This document shows, piece after piece, positions 49,801 through 63,076 of a stretch of DNA of 64,000 bases (position 1 is the first letter of the stretch; the number at the start of each line of letters is the position of its first letter). Below the pieces are notes generated by a model, which had not been told where the DNA came from, ran no database searches, and was given only the letters and a program-made list of their open reading frames with translations. Made by a program: the position numbers and the translations under genes. The DNA comes from Halichondria panicea. Taxonomy: Eukaryota > Porifera > Demospongiae > Suberitida > Halichondriidae. The stretch lies in contig NC_087388.1 in the NCBI RefSeq assembly GCF_963675165.1, positions 3,787,047-3,851,046 of the forward strand. Direction: 5' to 3'.

Positions 49801-52800
49801 AGAATAAAGAGCCAGGATAAAGAGCAAGGTTAATAGCAAGGTAGTAGAAGTAGTAGACAGCTTGTGACAGCTGGAATGTAGACCTATGCATGTGAACGAA
49901 GAGCAAGGTTGCAAGGTTAATATGGGAAAGAACTGGAGCCAAGTGCTGAGCTTCAAATCGCCCAAATGTACAACTGTACAATGGGTTGTTACTGTCTGTG
50001 GCCTCTATTCAGCAGCAGAACATGCAGTGGCAGCAACAACTGTGGTTTATTTGCTATTGCCGCTGCAGTGGAGTAGGAACAGTAAAAGGTTGGAGGGGCC
50101 ACTTGGGTAGTGCTTCGCACCACCCAAGTGGAGCTCCCTGCGCTGGAAATTTTAAGACAGGAAGCTACACCCTCATTATGACATCATAATTAGCTGTGGC
50201 CTAGCTACAAGCTTATTATACCTCTGAACAAAAACTAAAGTCTATAATAATATACAGCAGAATTGCTAAAACACGTTACTGTAAAACAAGAGTATAATTA
50301 TTATCATTTAGAAGCGTCCAAAAAAAAGTGGTTCTTCATTTTCTGCTTACAACGTGCTTTATCCTTGTCAATTGGTTGGTTAAAACACCTATCCAACTCA
50401 GGAAGGGTGGGCTGATTCAATGTTGGGGGGGGGGGGCACTGGCCCCCCCTGTTCCTACTCCACTGCGCTGCATACCACAAATTGCAAGGAGAGAATTTGG
50501 ATCACATCATCCTAAATGCAAAATGAGGCACCACCTTGTACGTTGTTTTGAAATGAGAAACTGAAAAAGATTTTCAAAGTCAAAAGAACTGCAAGAGACC
50601 AGAGATATTTTCCAGCATTGTGATTACTATAATTATACTGCCCTTGTCTCCACCGATGAAATGATACAGTGTGATACGTGCAATCATTATAATATCTCCA
50701 CTCAGTGGAGGTCTATAGCTAGTTGTAGATCTAAGTAGAATTTTTAGGCTTTCGTTATCTTCCACTGTTGTTTTTGTTTTTCATGCATTGTAATAATTAT
50801 TGTGATGGATGTTGTTGCTTCAAAATTATTTTGCTGACTAAGTGAAGTAACGACAGTTAAGGAACAAAAAAACTATCACTTGCAAATTGTAACAGGCGAT
50901 AACAGTGATAAACTTGATTGTAAATAGACTAGTATAGTCACTGCATGGGCAGCAGTCTTTTGAGGATGTACTTAGCCCTCGATCCGCTGAAATCTAAATT
51001 TGTGGGGGAGTCATTTTTTCCAGGGGGGAGTCATTCGTGACTAGGAGTCAGTGACCGGGGGAGTCATTTATTCCTAGGCGTGAGTGACCGGGGGTCACTG
51101 GTGACTAGGTAGGAGTGACCGGGAGTCATTATTTAGGGGAGTCACTCACGCCTATGACACCGGGTCAATAGAATTAAATATTTACCATCACGTGAAAAAC
51201 AACAACGCCTGTTACTGAAACTTTGCCTGTGCATACCTGTATACCCCAATACGTAAAAATAGTCAACAGGAAGTACGCCATCACATAAGGGTTGTATCTA
51301 CTATCTATATGATGCACGTGCACATAACACAGCATTAAAGTGTATGAAAGGGACATTGGAAGTCTAAAAACAACTTACTATTGCATGCATAACTTCATGG
51401 ATCCCCAGCGCAATGGCTCCGTCATCAGTGAGATTAGCGAACGGAGAAGGACAGAAGTTGATGTAACCAGCAATGGGTCTGCAAACAACTAATGAACAAC
51501 TGAGAGAATCATAATCCATACGTTCTGCTATCCTATGCCAAGTGCATTCATGTTAAATGGCCAAATGCTTGATACAAAACGTATTCTTCATTGTGGTGAG
51601 ACATCAAAGGATTGCACTATACTGTTGTAAATACAGTACATGCATGCCTGGGTAATATCAAGAGTATAATTATAATAGAGAGAATATCGAACCCATGACA
51701 GATACAGGAAGTCACCGGCATTACTCTCCGCATACATCTGATGCACAGCAGATGATGCATAGTATGCTTACATTCGATACTCTCTCTCTCTATAATAATA
51801 TAATACTGTTGGTAACTAGTGTTCAAGCTGGCGCTGTGCTAATGCCTCTCGCCATGTTTTTGCTTTCGCTCAAAAGTATTAGAGTGTTATCTATAATGAA
51901 TTTTATATTAAAGTTAGCTTATCTATATAAAGTCACTGAGAAGAAAAGACTTATTTACATGCATCTATTGTAAGTTATTATTTTTTGTATTATGTGGCTT
52001 ACCAGGACATCAAGAAAGAAGAAAATTGATTCTTCCAGGATCTGTAGTTCAGTGTATATAATATCTAAGAAGAAAAGACCTGTGTACATGCATATTGTTA
52101 TCTATATTGTTATATGGTAGTGTTTTGTGGCTTACCAGGCCCTCAAGACAAAGATGATTCTGCCAGGAGGATCTGGATCTGGATCTTGGATATTATTTTC
52201 TCACACATGGGGAATGAGCGCGCATGCGCATTACATCCACAGGAATAATTAAAGGGTGTGTCCAAAGAGATCAATTTTACAAATGGCTACTGTACTGCTA
52301 GCTAGCTGTTTTAACAGATATTTTCTGAGTATTGTAGCTAACAAAAAGCTAGCGCTTTAGTGCAAGGCTAACTCATATGTTGAATAGAAAGTTTGTGCGG
52401 ACAGATGATGCTATGAAAGATTCTGAAGAGACTGCAACAGCCTTCAATGTGAGTCAAACTAGCCATAACTCGAGAAAGAAGCTTTAGTTTGCTAATCCAC
52501 GAATCAAAATCCAAGAGAACGTGGCTAGAAGCCTATAGAAGCTGTTAGTTTTCGTCGCATTGTAACCGTTGAGCAGTTATAGCTGGAATACACACACACA
52601 CACACAGACAGACACACACACAGTCAGCTTTACCGTATCCCTCGTGCGGCTACGCCTCGAGGCATAATAATCAATATCACCCAAGATGTGGTCAATATAC
52701 AACCTGGATTACATTGATATTACCCAGGATGCAGACCAATTCAATTTCAACCTTTCAATTTCAATTCAATTTCAACCTAAAGCACCACCCACCATTGCTT

Positions 52801-55800
52801 TTATAACAAACTGGAGTGCATTGATATGTGGCGAATCTCAATGCAGTCAAGTAGAATCCTGCAATCTGATTGGTCCATTAGTGTTGCACAATCAGCAATA
52901 AGTAGGTTATTACGTCATGCTCTCATGCTGTACTGCTAATACGACTCTTTCCCTCGGGCTCGAGTTGTATAGCGATAGCTGTACACCCCTCTTGCAAAAG
53001 TACACAACAGTTTTAGCTGAACAGGCACATGCACATGCAGTATTCTATATCTAGCAAAGAGTACATTACTAAGGCACCTATAACTATGACGCGAAACTGA
53101 CCTATCCAACTCATTCTCAAGTTCACAGCAGCTAGCGAATGCCAGCAGTCCTCCCTCAACCTCAGTGTCAGTACAGACAGCAGACACATAAATGATAAGG
53201 TCAGTGTCGGGCACACCCGCACCATCCACAGTACCAGGCCTGGTGTCACAGGAGTTATCATCATCATTGCACTCAACACACCTCTGCATAAAGTAGATGG
53301 AATAATTATGAGAAAATGGTCAAATTTGAAGGTAATTTTTGTTGGTGTTTGTTGGTGTATGAACTAAATGGTGTCGTTGCGAATTTAGAGTGAATTCTCT
53401 AAATTTGTACCATATGGAAACAGGAGCTGACGAACATAACCTGCTATACAGTACCTGCTATAGCTACTTTTCCCCTGGTTATTAATAATTATAAGAAAAT
53501 AATGCCCTGCACTAAAGTCGAGATATAGCCGATTTAAAAGACTTCACCATCGTACACTCACTAACTGTTAACTGTTGAAAGAAAACGTCCACTTACACAC
53601 ATGTACTGCATGAACATACGTACCTTCAGGTGCTCCTCTGGGATTTGTGTCAGACCACACATTGGTGGGTTCAAACACTGTGAGACACACTCTCGTGGGT
53701 TAGCAACAGGCAATAAATATTGCTGATCAACACAACCTCTGCCAGTAAATACAAGGCAAGATTATGACACTGACAGTATCAATAATACTCTCACCAACAC
53801 TTACCGCTCAAGCAGAATGGGACTGGTGGCTCTGATAACAGAGAGAGCAGATTTAAAGAAATTATCCAAACCAGGAATCACGACATTCTGTGCAAACCGA
53901 ATAGACTATAAGTGCATGCACGGCCTGAAAATGATGTATGTCGTGCATGCATGACTTCTAAACAATTAGTTAAAACTCTCCTATAGTCTAGTTTTCTTGT
54001 ACGCACCTGTAGACGTCCTCGTTGAGTCGAGTCCAACCTTGCAGAATACAAAATTAATATACAAGTAAAAAGAGATAAGTGCATTTCAGATTTTAACTAG
54101 AGGACTGGTGCAGGTTGGTACATACCAGGATATGAAATGTGTGGTCCACGTGTATTTTAACACAAGAAACTTAATCGAGAGAGTGGTCAATCACACGGGG
54201 AAAAATACCTCGGTGCATGTTTATTTTGTACTGTTATCGCTAAGAGAAATACATTGGTTTGTGAGAAAAGACCAATGAAGTGTATAATATAGCTAGAGCT
54301 AAAAACGAAGTCTGGCTTCAGTTGAGAAACGAAGTGTTGGAGCTACTCAATATAAGTGCCAAATTGGAACCGGAAAAAGAATGCAGCCAAGCATACAGCT
54401 AGCACAAATACAGCCATGCATGGAGCATGCTGCAGCAGTTAGCTTGCTTGGCATATACCAACTCACATTGTATTGATACTGTTATCATAGTGGAAGTGAG
54501 TCCTGAGTGGCTCATGTGTTTCTCTTTTTTCCCGACCGTCACTGCTGTTTGTGTTTTGGACAACATTGGCTATTATCTACAAACAATAAAATGTAGCGAT
54601 CACATAATTATTAACATTAATTTTTAATGAGGGTTTCTCATCTCATTCTGAGCCCATACAACTGCACCGTTGTTACTACGAATACTTACGACCTTCTTAC
54701 CATGAAAGGTATACAGTTACTCTGTTTATAATGATAATTGTGAGATAATTGTCATAAGGATCAGTGACTCAAAATAGCAACGCAACTATATATCAACACA
54801 GTGAGAAAGAATGTCCAAAACAACAATAAATGATATATATACATGTATATGTATTCATAGGAATATTTACCTGTGTATGCAAGAAGACCATGAAGGCCAC
54901 CACGCAATTTTCAATTGGTTGCCTATATACAACAGTTGTTTAGCAACAAATTGCTTTACAATCTGTGTTTTACAATCTGTTGCCTGAGACCTGTTGCCTG
55001 AATTGATCCATGGGCAACAGATTGCCTGAAAGTTAATTTTGTCTCCATTCTTTACTCTATTTTGACGATGTCACCTAGTTTCGTAACTAGATCTAGTACG
55101 TAATAGAACAGAGCTAATAGCAAACAGCCAACTTTTATCTACCGTGTTTGGATACAAGGTCAGGGTAACAAGTGTTGTATGCAACGAGTTGATTGCTGGT
55201 TGCTTACAACAATAGGCATGAAATTGCCTTAAAGTTTCCTATTGCATGTATGGTGGTGGCCTTAACTATTACATTGTAAACAACTTCCAGTTACATTGTG
55301 TGCAGCATTCGCACTGTGCATATGTACTTTTTAAGGTGCATGCAGTGCTTGCGAGAATGTGTGAGTATAGTTGTACTTATTAAACGGTTTTCTGTTAACG
55401 TCTATAGATGTTTGGCTATTTTATTTACATATCTATACACTATACTCTACACAGTGCTCCAACTTGCATTTTTTTAGGTTAGTACCTCAAGATCTAACAG
55501 GCCAAAAATTACACAGCGTAAAATAAATTTTAGTCGAAGAACTTGTTCAGAAACAGCTTACTTCCAGAATAATTGATGTTACATGCATTTCTTTTACGAT
55601 CACCCCCGTTTTCATCTAAATGATTTCCCATTTCATTCTCAACTATCTTACATTTAAGTACAACTGTATACCTACCTACCAACTAATTTGCAGTAATCTA
55701 GATCTAGTCTCTAGATGACTGTACTGTGTATAACCACGTACTGCATAGTTATTACAACAAACCTCAAGAGAACACACTTTAATTACTATTTTGCTCAATA

Positions 55801-55933
55801 TTGTTATACACTTTAAGTTAATGCTGTAAGACCTGACCTGAGATGGTTGATGAATACATGAGGTTGCAGATGTTACCGAGGATTCCATCACGCAGAGAGC
55901 AATGCAGGCACACATTAGTGACAGCCAGTCCAT
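41907..55933 (-). CDS. Secreted M8 metallopeptidase - EGF x5 - ITIH_C-like protein, copy B
   Basis: Exons in order: 55933-55833, 54037-54007, 53887-53805, 53738-53624, 53283-53102, 51478-51379, 48244-48159, 47984-47879, 47787-47680, 47571-47495, 47356-47246, 47044-46915, 46793-46716, 46648-46493, 46441-46367, 46313-46236, 46080-46053, 45849-45820, EGF 45754-45629, 45574-45449, 45395-45270, 45211-45086, 44452-44327, then 43861-43370 and 42151-41907 with stop. Phases agree throughout, giving about 1,013 residues. Zinc residues (HEVMH, GTAGSHWE) and Met-turn are intact. The C-terminus differs from copy A: it has an ITIH_C-type domain, not Calx-beta. Signal peptide and lack of a TM predict secretion. 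Confidence 0.8.
42670..42857. mobile_element. 188-bp MITE, TIR taccgta..cgggttattttcg
   Basis: taccgtacaacagcgggtta at 42670 is mirrored by ttacctgctatacggta at 42857. This is the best-preserved member of the ttttcg MITE family. It lies in the intron between the two ITIH_C exons. Confidence 0.65.
43929..44013. mobile_element. Truncated relative of the 1.08-kb 9-bp-TSD element
   Basis: acctgagttttcgcttttac and the right end aactcggtctgggaacgaggcta resemble the TIRs of 27452-28529. The outer left end is missing and no flanking 9-bp repeat is seen. Confidence 0.5.
44327..44452 (-). CDS. Diverged EGF exon joined to ITIH_C module
   Basis: 126 bp, phase 1-1, encoding DPNPCNSGPCDVNAECTITG and ending CSCNPGFVGDGFICSG. 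It is clearly a different EGF lineage from the PDPCSSSPC array and has no counterpart in copy A. Confidence 0.85.
44454..45059. other. Unassigned part of the B-specific segment
   Basis: No counterpart in copy A. Short frames at 44836-45036 do not look coding. It could be a retroelement fragment. I recognise nothing firm. Confidence 0.35.
45086..45849 (-). CDS. EGF array 1, copy B
   Basis: Four near-identical 126-bp EGF exons and the 30-bp linker exon (45849-45820). It is almost the same as array 2 at 39975-40742, including introns. Similarity between the two ends at about 45059 on the left and about 40760/45866 on the right. Confidence 0.9.
49645..51159. mobile_element. 1.5-kb TIR transposon only in copy B, TSD ccgg
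   Basis: Left tgtcagaggaatgaatgact and right agtcactcacgcctatgaca are inverted ends, with many tgactccccgg / ccggtcactcc blocks near both. ccgg flanks at 49641-49644 and 51160-51163. Copy A has one ccgg at 19468-19475. The interior matches 28769-29633 in reverse orientation. No transposase ORF. It lies in the large protease intron. Confidence 0.8.
51800..52670. mobile_element. B-specific 0.9-kb repeat block with (AC)n tract
   Basis: Between shared sequence ending ctctctctctataata and resuming caatatcacccaagatgtgg. It contains a microsatellite (AC)n at 52585-52620. The text ctaatgcctctcgccatgtt is shared with 25232-25255. The tail cctcgtgcggctacgcctcg looks like a repeat 3' end. The exact ends are unclear. 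Confidence 0.45.
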
Positions 55934-57462
55934 GATGAATCAGTCCAGTTAAATTTTCTATTTTTTTGTCACATACAGCAGCTTATATAAGTGCATGCTC
56001 ATGCAGGTATACATGCAGGAAGCACCTAAAATGAAGTCCAAACTATAATAATTTTTAAGTATAAGCATAGCAACAAAAGAGTGGAAAAATATGCAAGCAC
56101 CATGCATGCATGCATGCAGTATTAATTTTAGTATATCATATGACTAGCTAGCTATAATTATATAAGGGTCAGTTTTAACGTGTGCAAGAGGACGATGAAA
56201 ATAATGCACGAGGTTACGTAACCCACGAGCGTATATGCCATAATTATATGGGGCTTAAAAGTGTGATGTACATGGAGGGGGAGGGTGGCACATGCATGTA
56301 CACATTTATTTTCCAAACTATACGGACACAGTCATGCACTTGTCCCATAGATAAAATTTTACATGACTGTCTTAACAAACAGTGGAAAGGATCACTTATA
56401 GGTATTAGGATAAAATCTACAGTGTAACTATATTGAGGAGTCCTCCAGTATAACTTGAGAAAGGTTATCATTGGTTTTAGCCAAGTTAGAGGACTCCTCA
56501 GTAAAATTAAAAGTGTACTCTCTGAATAGTAGACATGTAGAGTATATATAGGTAAAAGTCCTCTGTCCTCCTTTGCATGGAGAGTGCCCTATACTTTGGA
56601 GTTTTCGTCAAAAAAAGACAAAACTATGATTCAGAGGGTATATTGAAAGTGTGAGTTGTAGCATGATCATACTGAGCAAATGCAGGAAGCAACTGCTAAT
56701 AATAGGCCAGAATACTCTCCCTCCTCCCCCCACAATTAAGAAGAAACAGTATCATTATGCAATGGGGCTATAAAGCCCTCAATTTTTTTGTACTAAAGAA
56801 ATCATCTGCTTATAGTATGGCTGCATGCATGTTAGGTATTCGGCAATAAAATTATATGTACATGTATGCATGCTTCGCAGCTACCAAACAGAAACCTACA
56901 ATGTGAGTTGGCAACGACACTCCTTATATTGGAATGCAATACCATCTTTTTGAGTCATTGTATCGATAGGCTGCATGAAGACGGACCTTTGAAGTGCATG
57001 CCTGCTGTAACTGCTCAACCGTTGAAATTTGAGTAAAATAATTATAAAGTAAATAACAGCTTCTCTCTATAGAAGCGTTTTCTTAGATCTTGATATGAAT
57101 ATTACACAACACCTTAATACGAGGATAATTTTCTGGATCCACCCTGTATACAAAGGGCTACAAGAAAATTATGGATGGGAAATTGGTAATGGCACTCCAA
57201 TTTCTGTCCAATGAAGGAGAAAATGACAACTCTCTGTCCTAGCCGTTCACCGGCAGGGTCATAGTCGAGCTACTCAACCACTGGCAGAAGAAAAACAATC
57301 ACAAACGAACTTTCACATTTCCCGCAGACGATGAAACGAGTTAGAGAATAGTGGGTTAATTCGTGACAAAGAGATGTGACGTAGATTTAGGCGTTACCTG
57401 GGCTGAGCGTGATTTGGGGGTTCTAAAAGATGTGTCACTCAGAATTTTTTCTAGCACTGTAA

Positions 57463-57953
57463 TGTACTTGTCAAAGTAATGCCCCACCTCCCCCCTACTG
57501 GGGATAAGTGGGGATTAGACTTGAAGTTGCTCCCCTACCTAGGGGAATTAGACAGATCACCTGATGCATGCATTGGGTCAAAGGTCAATTAAAGATCACA
57601 TGATGTCTGCCACACTCTTCCTTCCAACACATGCTGAATACAGTGGAGCAAAATTTACAGTTCCTTAATCCTGAGCAATCTCTGCCTTCTTGACTTATAG
57701 CTGTCAATATTTATATAGTAATTCTGATACTTTAAATAATCTGTTTATCTTCTCGCTAGAAACCACAAAGAAATAGCTATAGTGTGATACAGGTCTAATC
57801 CCCACATCACCCCCATGTTGTACTAGGGGTTGCAAGGGGATTAGACCAAATTAATAACATGCCCAAAGGTAGGGGTATTAGATCAGGTGATTGGTCTAAT
57901 CCCCACCTATCCCCCGGTATGGGGGGGGGTGGGGCATTAGATTGACAAGTGCA
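57463..57953. mobile_element. 491-bp TIR element only in copy B, TSD taa
   Basis: tgtacttgtcaaagtaatgc at 57463 is mirrored by gcattagattgacaagtgca ending at 57953. It is rich in tccccac / gtgggg blocks. Copy A has the empty site cactgtaaatac at about 24900-24910. Non-coding. Confidence 0.8.
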
Positions 57954-59363
57954 TAAATACATCAACTAATTATAGTGCTACCTCGAGGCAAGTGGCGGCT
58001 CTAGGTGCTCGGATTGGTCAGTTACCAAGCAGGAAGTCACGTTACTTTCCGGATGCAAAGTAGCTCGAGTCTACAGCTAGTAGAGCTTGAGACGAGATAC
58101 CAGTTCTTTGATGAGTTTGAGGCCATGCCTATTTAACTGTTCCAAATTCGCTGTTTTGCTAAGAATCACCCTAATTAACCATTCAGATTTCTAGATCTAT
58201 AATCTTTTACTCCAAATACTGAAGCACCATTTCCAGATTCTATTTGTGCTATAATTACGAACGTGCGCTTAATTGCTAATGCCTCTCCCCATGTTTTTGC
58301 TTTCGCTCAAGTGTTACAGAAGAGGTAAATAATTTGCAATGTGCTTTAATTGTTTCACAAGAAAGCCTGATTGTATCAATATAAAGTTGGAGACAGACCT
58401 TTGAAGTGTATGCATGGTTATAATACCTGCTGTAACTGCTCAACCGTTGAAATTTGATTATAAAGTAAATAACAGCTTCTATATAGCTTCTATAGCCGCG
58501 TTTTATTAGATCTTAATATAAATATTGCACAACACCTTAATACGAGGATAATTTCCTGGATCCACCCTGTATACCTCGAACAAGGGCTAAAGAAAATTAT
58601 GGATGGGAAATTGGTAATGGCACTCCAATTTCTGTCCAATGAAGGGAGAGAATGACATCCCTGTCCTAGCCGTTCACTGGCAGGGTCACAGTCGAGCTAC
58701 TCAACCACCGGCAGAACAAGAACAATCACAAACGAACTTTCACATTTCCCGCAGACAATGAAACGAGTCAGAGAATAGTGCGTTAATTCGTGACAGAGAG
58801 ATGTGACGCACATTTCCAAAGTTTATCTAATTTCACCATAGATGGCTCATCCTTCAAAATGTCAGTATTTGCGATGGGAGGGGGGTAGTTCAATGGGCTC
58901 GCTCTCAAATTTCAGTGAGAATACTCTATTGGAAGAGAGATCATCAGAGCGACCCTCACCTTGATTCGACAAATTGCCAAAATTATTTCTTCAACAAATT
59001 TATTCACACCCACATAGAATGAATGATTTCATGATACTATTGCATATCATACCAGAAGAAAACTGTGGATAGGCTTGATTCCCGACTAGCAATGCGCATG
59101 CGCATTTAAGGGACACACCCATTTTTTTAATTATTAAAATGAAAGTTGCCAAACCGGATAATGGAGGTTCTAACTGTAGTGCTTTATGGGAGAAATCTCT
59201 ACGTGGCGTCTTTTAGAAAAAGTACAATATGCCAGTTTGTAAAAGTATTCATCACAAGTAAGAGGTCATGATTTAGGTGGTATCATGCAATATACTCAAT
59301 GAATGTTGTTGACTTGATCGAATCCAGGCCACTTATAATAGCAAACATTAATCCTTGATTCGT

Positions 59364-60031
59364 ATGGCGCTCCATTTACAAATTAATAATTTGTTTCATT
59401 AATTATTCAATCGCGAAAAATATTATCAATGGTGAAAAATATTGACAAGGATGTGTGTAATTGTCAATAATTGGGTTGCCTATTGTCAATAATTATCCGT
59501 CACGTTTGGCTTATGGTCAATAATTAATCGTCATGTTTGTCAATGATTGTTGAATTTATTGTCGTCTTTTTTGTCAATCATTGTTCGAATTATTGACAAT
59601 AATTATCATCAAGTGTTACCAAATATTATTCAATGTCCCTGCTCCTTTCTAGAATCTAGGTCACAATTCACACTAGCTTGCGCATGCGCATAAACTAGAC
59701 AAGAGCTGCGGCATCTCTTTCATTGTTCCTGGGCTGATTAACATGACAGTTGAGCAGGAAGTTCAGGTATAAAATGTATAATTATGTGACAACATTAATT
59801 TAATTAGCCCAGGAAATATTCGGTAACACTTGATGATAATTATTGGCAATAATTCGTTGACAAAAATGATGAATAATTGACACAAAAAAATTTATTGACA
59901 ACAATCATTGACCAACATGACGATTAATTATTGACAATAAGTTGATAGTTATAATTATATTGACAATCACACACATCCTTGTCAATATGATATTTCACCA
60001 ATGACAATATTTGAAACAAATGGAGCGCCAT
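59364..60031. mobile_element. Fold-back ttgtcaataatt element, copy B
   Basis: Same element as 26321-27016, with small deletions (for example one ttgtcaataa unit near 59495). Confidence 0.7.
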
Positions 60032-60383
60032 AGATTCGAGGATATTATTATATGCTGCGCAAAGAGCATTTAAAGAAACTTTCCTAGCTAAAGGCTATGC
60101 CGAACAGAATTTACTGTACAACTGTGTACGTGTCGCACATGATCAAAGATGAAAACTGGCCTCTGAATACTATAGCCTAGTTATCCAGCCTGATTCGAGG
60201 CTACTCTGGAATTGAACCTCTCTACAGTAGGGGTGTGGTGGTCATTTGAATTGAACTTCTATCCTCGCAAATAAAATCACTCGAAATGTTAGTTTGAGCA
60301 ATCCGCGAAATATCAGCACCTCAAAATAAAGCACTATACGGTCCTCGTGTTTCTGCTCATGTGCTCAGAGGTTGAGGTCTGAC

Positions 60384-61466
60384 TAGCCTCGATCCCAGGC
60401 TGAGTTTTCGCTTTTATAACGGTTAGGCGAACAACTAGGCCTAGTACTAGTTGTCTGCACATGCGTCAATCGTTCGTCAGATTCTGACGAATGGATATTC
60501 TCGTTCACTTTCGTGACATTTATATTCGTGTACTATCGTGTACTAGAAGTCAGTTCCCGTTTTATCATTATTGGAATCGATTGGAATGGCTCTTAGCTGA
60601 AGCTTCTCTCTTCTCTGAAGCTTGGAAAACATTATTCTGAAGACTGAACAACAAGGGAAGAGGTATAAAGCTTTGTCAAGCTTCAGATATTTTTGTGTGG
60701 GGCCCTATGCTATCAAGTCTTAATCTTGTTCATGTTTGGCAAGATCTAGGTAGACTATAGTTTCATCATTAATATGGTGGATCAAGTGAAGAGTGTTCGC
60801 TAGAGAACTTGGTGCTGCCATCATCAGCTCGTCGACAATGACACTATAACCTATTTAATGCGAGAAATTTAATATGTATAGATCTACACGTATTTAGAAT
60901 GTCTACTTCTCTGCAGGAACAATTGTTAATATCCAGCTATTCCAACAGTGCTCCTCTTGGCTATACTAACGGACGAGACTGGACAGTTTGAGGTAAGGGT
61001 TTGACCGTCTTTGGTTTCTTTTAATATTGTCCTATACTCACAGGATGGAGTATGACCTGCTCGTTCGAGTATTGTGGGTAGCTCAGAGGCATCAAAAGAA
61101 TCTACGTTTTCTCAAGCAAAATTTAACTGAGTTACGAGTTGGGGCCTAGAATCAGAGAAGTCTAGCAGCGTGCTAAATCTTTTTGAAACGTAATTTGAAG
61201 GCATTCAATCATCCTGAAGTTGCCCTGAGTCACTATAATTGTGCTGCAGCACAACTGGCAACTCCCCAGGCCCTTGTGAAACAGCTCCCTATGTGCATCT
61301 TTTGTGTACTCACTCTGTGCATTTTCTGTGTACAAATTTCGATTATGAAATATTTTGCCGACCACAAATACAATGAAAATTTGACACATGCGCAGACAAC
61401 TAGTACCAGGCCTAGTTGTTCGCCTAACCGTTATAAAAGCAAAAACTCGGCCTGTGATCGAGGCTA
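60384..61466. mobile_element. 1.08-kb TIR element with 9-bp TSD, copy B
   Basis: Orthologous to 27452-28529, with TSD aggtctgac at 60375-60383 and 61467-61475. Present in both duplicates, so it predates the duplication. It carries the same 34-codon frame at 61045-61149. Confidence 0.85.
61045..61149 (+). CDS. Small 34-codon frame inside element, copy B
   Basis: Identical peptide to 28115-28219 (MEYDLLVRVLWVAQRHQKNL...). Its function and status are unknown. Confidence 0.3.
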   Translation: MEYDLLVRVLWVAQRHQKNLRFLKQNLTELRVGA

Positions 61467-61698
61467 AGGTCTGACATGCGTGTATGAATCACTACAAATG
61501 CAATGCATTGACCTGAGACGTTATCACGTAACCACATATAGATGACATAAATGCAATGAACTGCATGGTTAGTGATTCGTACGCATGTCAGACTTCCTCT
61601 GATGCATGCTATGGAGATTTTAATTGAGGCACATTAACATGGCTATATAGGAATGCCCACACGCTGTTTATTGGCCCTTTTTTATACAGAGGTGTTCA

Positions 61699-63076
61699 GG
61701 TAGGTTGAGGGAATGCTCAACATATTCCCTCAACCTAAAGCAACCTCTCAGGAACGGCCACCTCTCTACTCCACTCCGTACAACAACTGAGTAGCTTTCT
61801 AGTCTCAATCGGCTGAAACCTAGCTGTGACTTGTCCCTACAGCCGTTCAATACTTGTATGAGCTAGAGAAGCAGTTAGCAAAGCTCCAAGATTAGGAATT
61901 GACTCAAAGAGCACGTACATGTGATTGGCAATCGAAACCTCTCAACGAAGACCACCTCTCTATAACAGCCAAATGGCTGTTTCCCAGTGGTGTGTTTGTT
62001 TTATGAAGGTTCCATGCACTGTTAATAAGAGTAACCCAACGTATTTAACACAAAATTAATAATGATATCATTGCACGCAGGCAGGAGTCATGCAACGATT
62101 ATTTGACACTATATAGTTTCCCTCGATCCCTCCCTGCATGCTCTTTGACTGTCCGGCTTACTTCTTGGAACTTATAATTTATGCATTTCTCAACTGACAA
62201 ACTAAAAATTAATGGGTGGTTCATATAATAATTGCGCATGTAAATTATACCCACTTACAGTATAATTATTTATATACTGAGTTCCTCTAGACACCCTGAT
62301 CTATAGGGATGCAAGTCTTGGGGGATTCCCAGGGAAAGTACCTGGGATTACTCACGGTCATGCAGCCACAATTATGAAAGCATAGTAAATTAGGGGAAGG
62401 CACTATCTACTATAAGGGCACTATCTACTATACAGAGGTTTTCAGTATGTTTCAATCTAGACCGAGTCCTTGGCCGTTTTATAGTAGGTGGTTGCTCTTT
62501 TAATGGAGGTTCCACAGTAGTACCAACTCAAGTATATCAGGAGCACATGTGCTCCTGACATGCATCTTGTTAACCCCATTTACTCTAACCCAGCTAGTGC
62601 ATGGTGGATCTAGAAATTAAGGATAATGAGTCCGTAGGGCGAAACACGTTTGCAACTATAGAAACAAGTTTAGAAGCTGCCACTGCTTTTAGCTAGCTTC
62701 TATTCCGACATTCTATATACATGCATGCAGGTATCGACATTACTACGTAAGTAGAATAGGTGAATCATAGCATGATTGTAAATTGCTAAAAATCAATTCT
62801 AACACCAAAAGGGGGGTTTCTTTGCTCCCTTAGATCTCCCCTGGATCTGCCACTGTAATAATTAAACCCTCTATTTTAACTGAGCATGCACCATGCACGT
62901 TATGCTATAATTATATTATGTGCTATAGTGAGACACTCAGGCTACAACAAGTTTCAGCACGGGTTGCCGGTATGCATATATTATAATTATATGCAGCTAA
63001 TGTAGAATGTCAGTGATTTGTTATGTTAGCATACAAACACATGTAGAATTATTCTAGGCAACTTATGTGCCCTCAT
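61699..63076. other. Repeat-rich flank, no gene recognised
   Basis: Contains a hairpin aggttgagggaatg / cattccctcaacct at about 61701-61738 and fragments of MITE ends (ggccacctctct, taatggaggttccacagta near 62501-62519). No credible coding exon. Confidence 0.45.

Larger units (their letters stand above)
33028..61698. repeat. Large direct duplicate, copy B (28.7 kb)
   Basis: Counterpart of 9358-28768. It is longer because of copy-specific insertions: MITE plus LINE 33174-36091, element 37162-38026, the 40761-45059 segment with a second EGF array, element 49645-51159, block about 51800-52670, and element 57463-57953. Confidence 0.93.
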
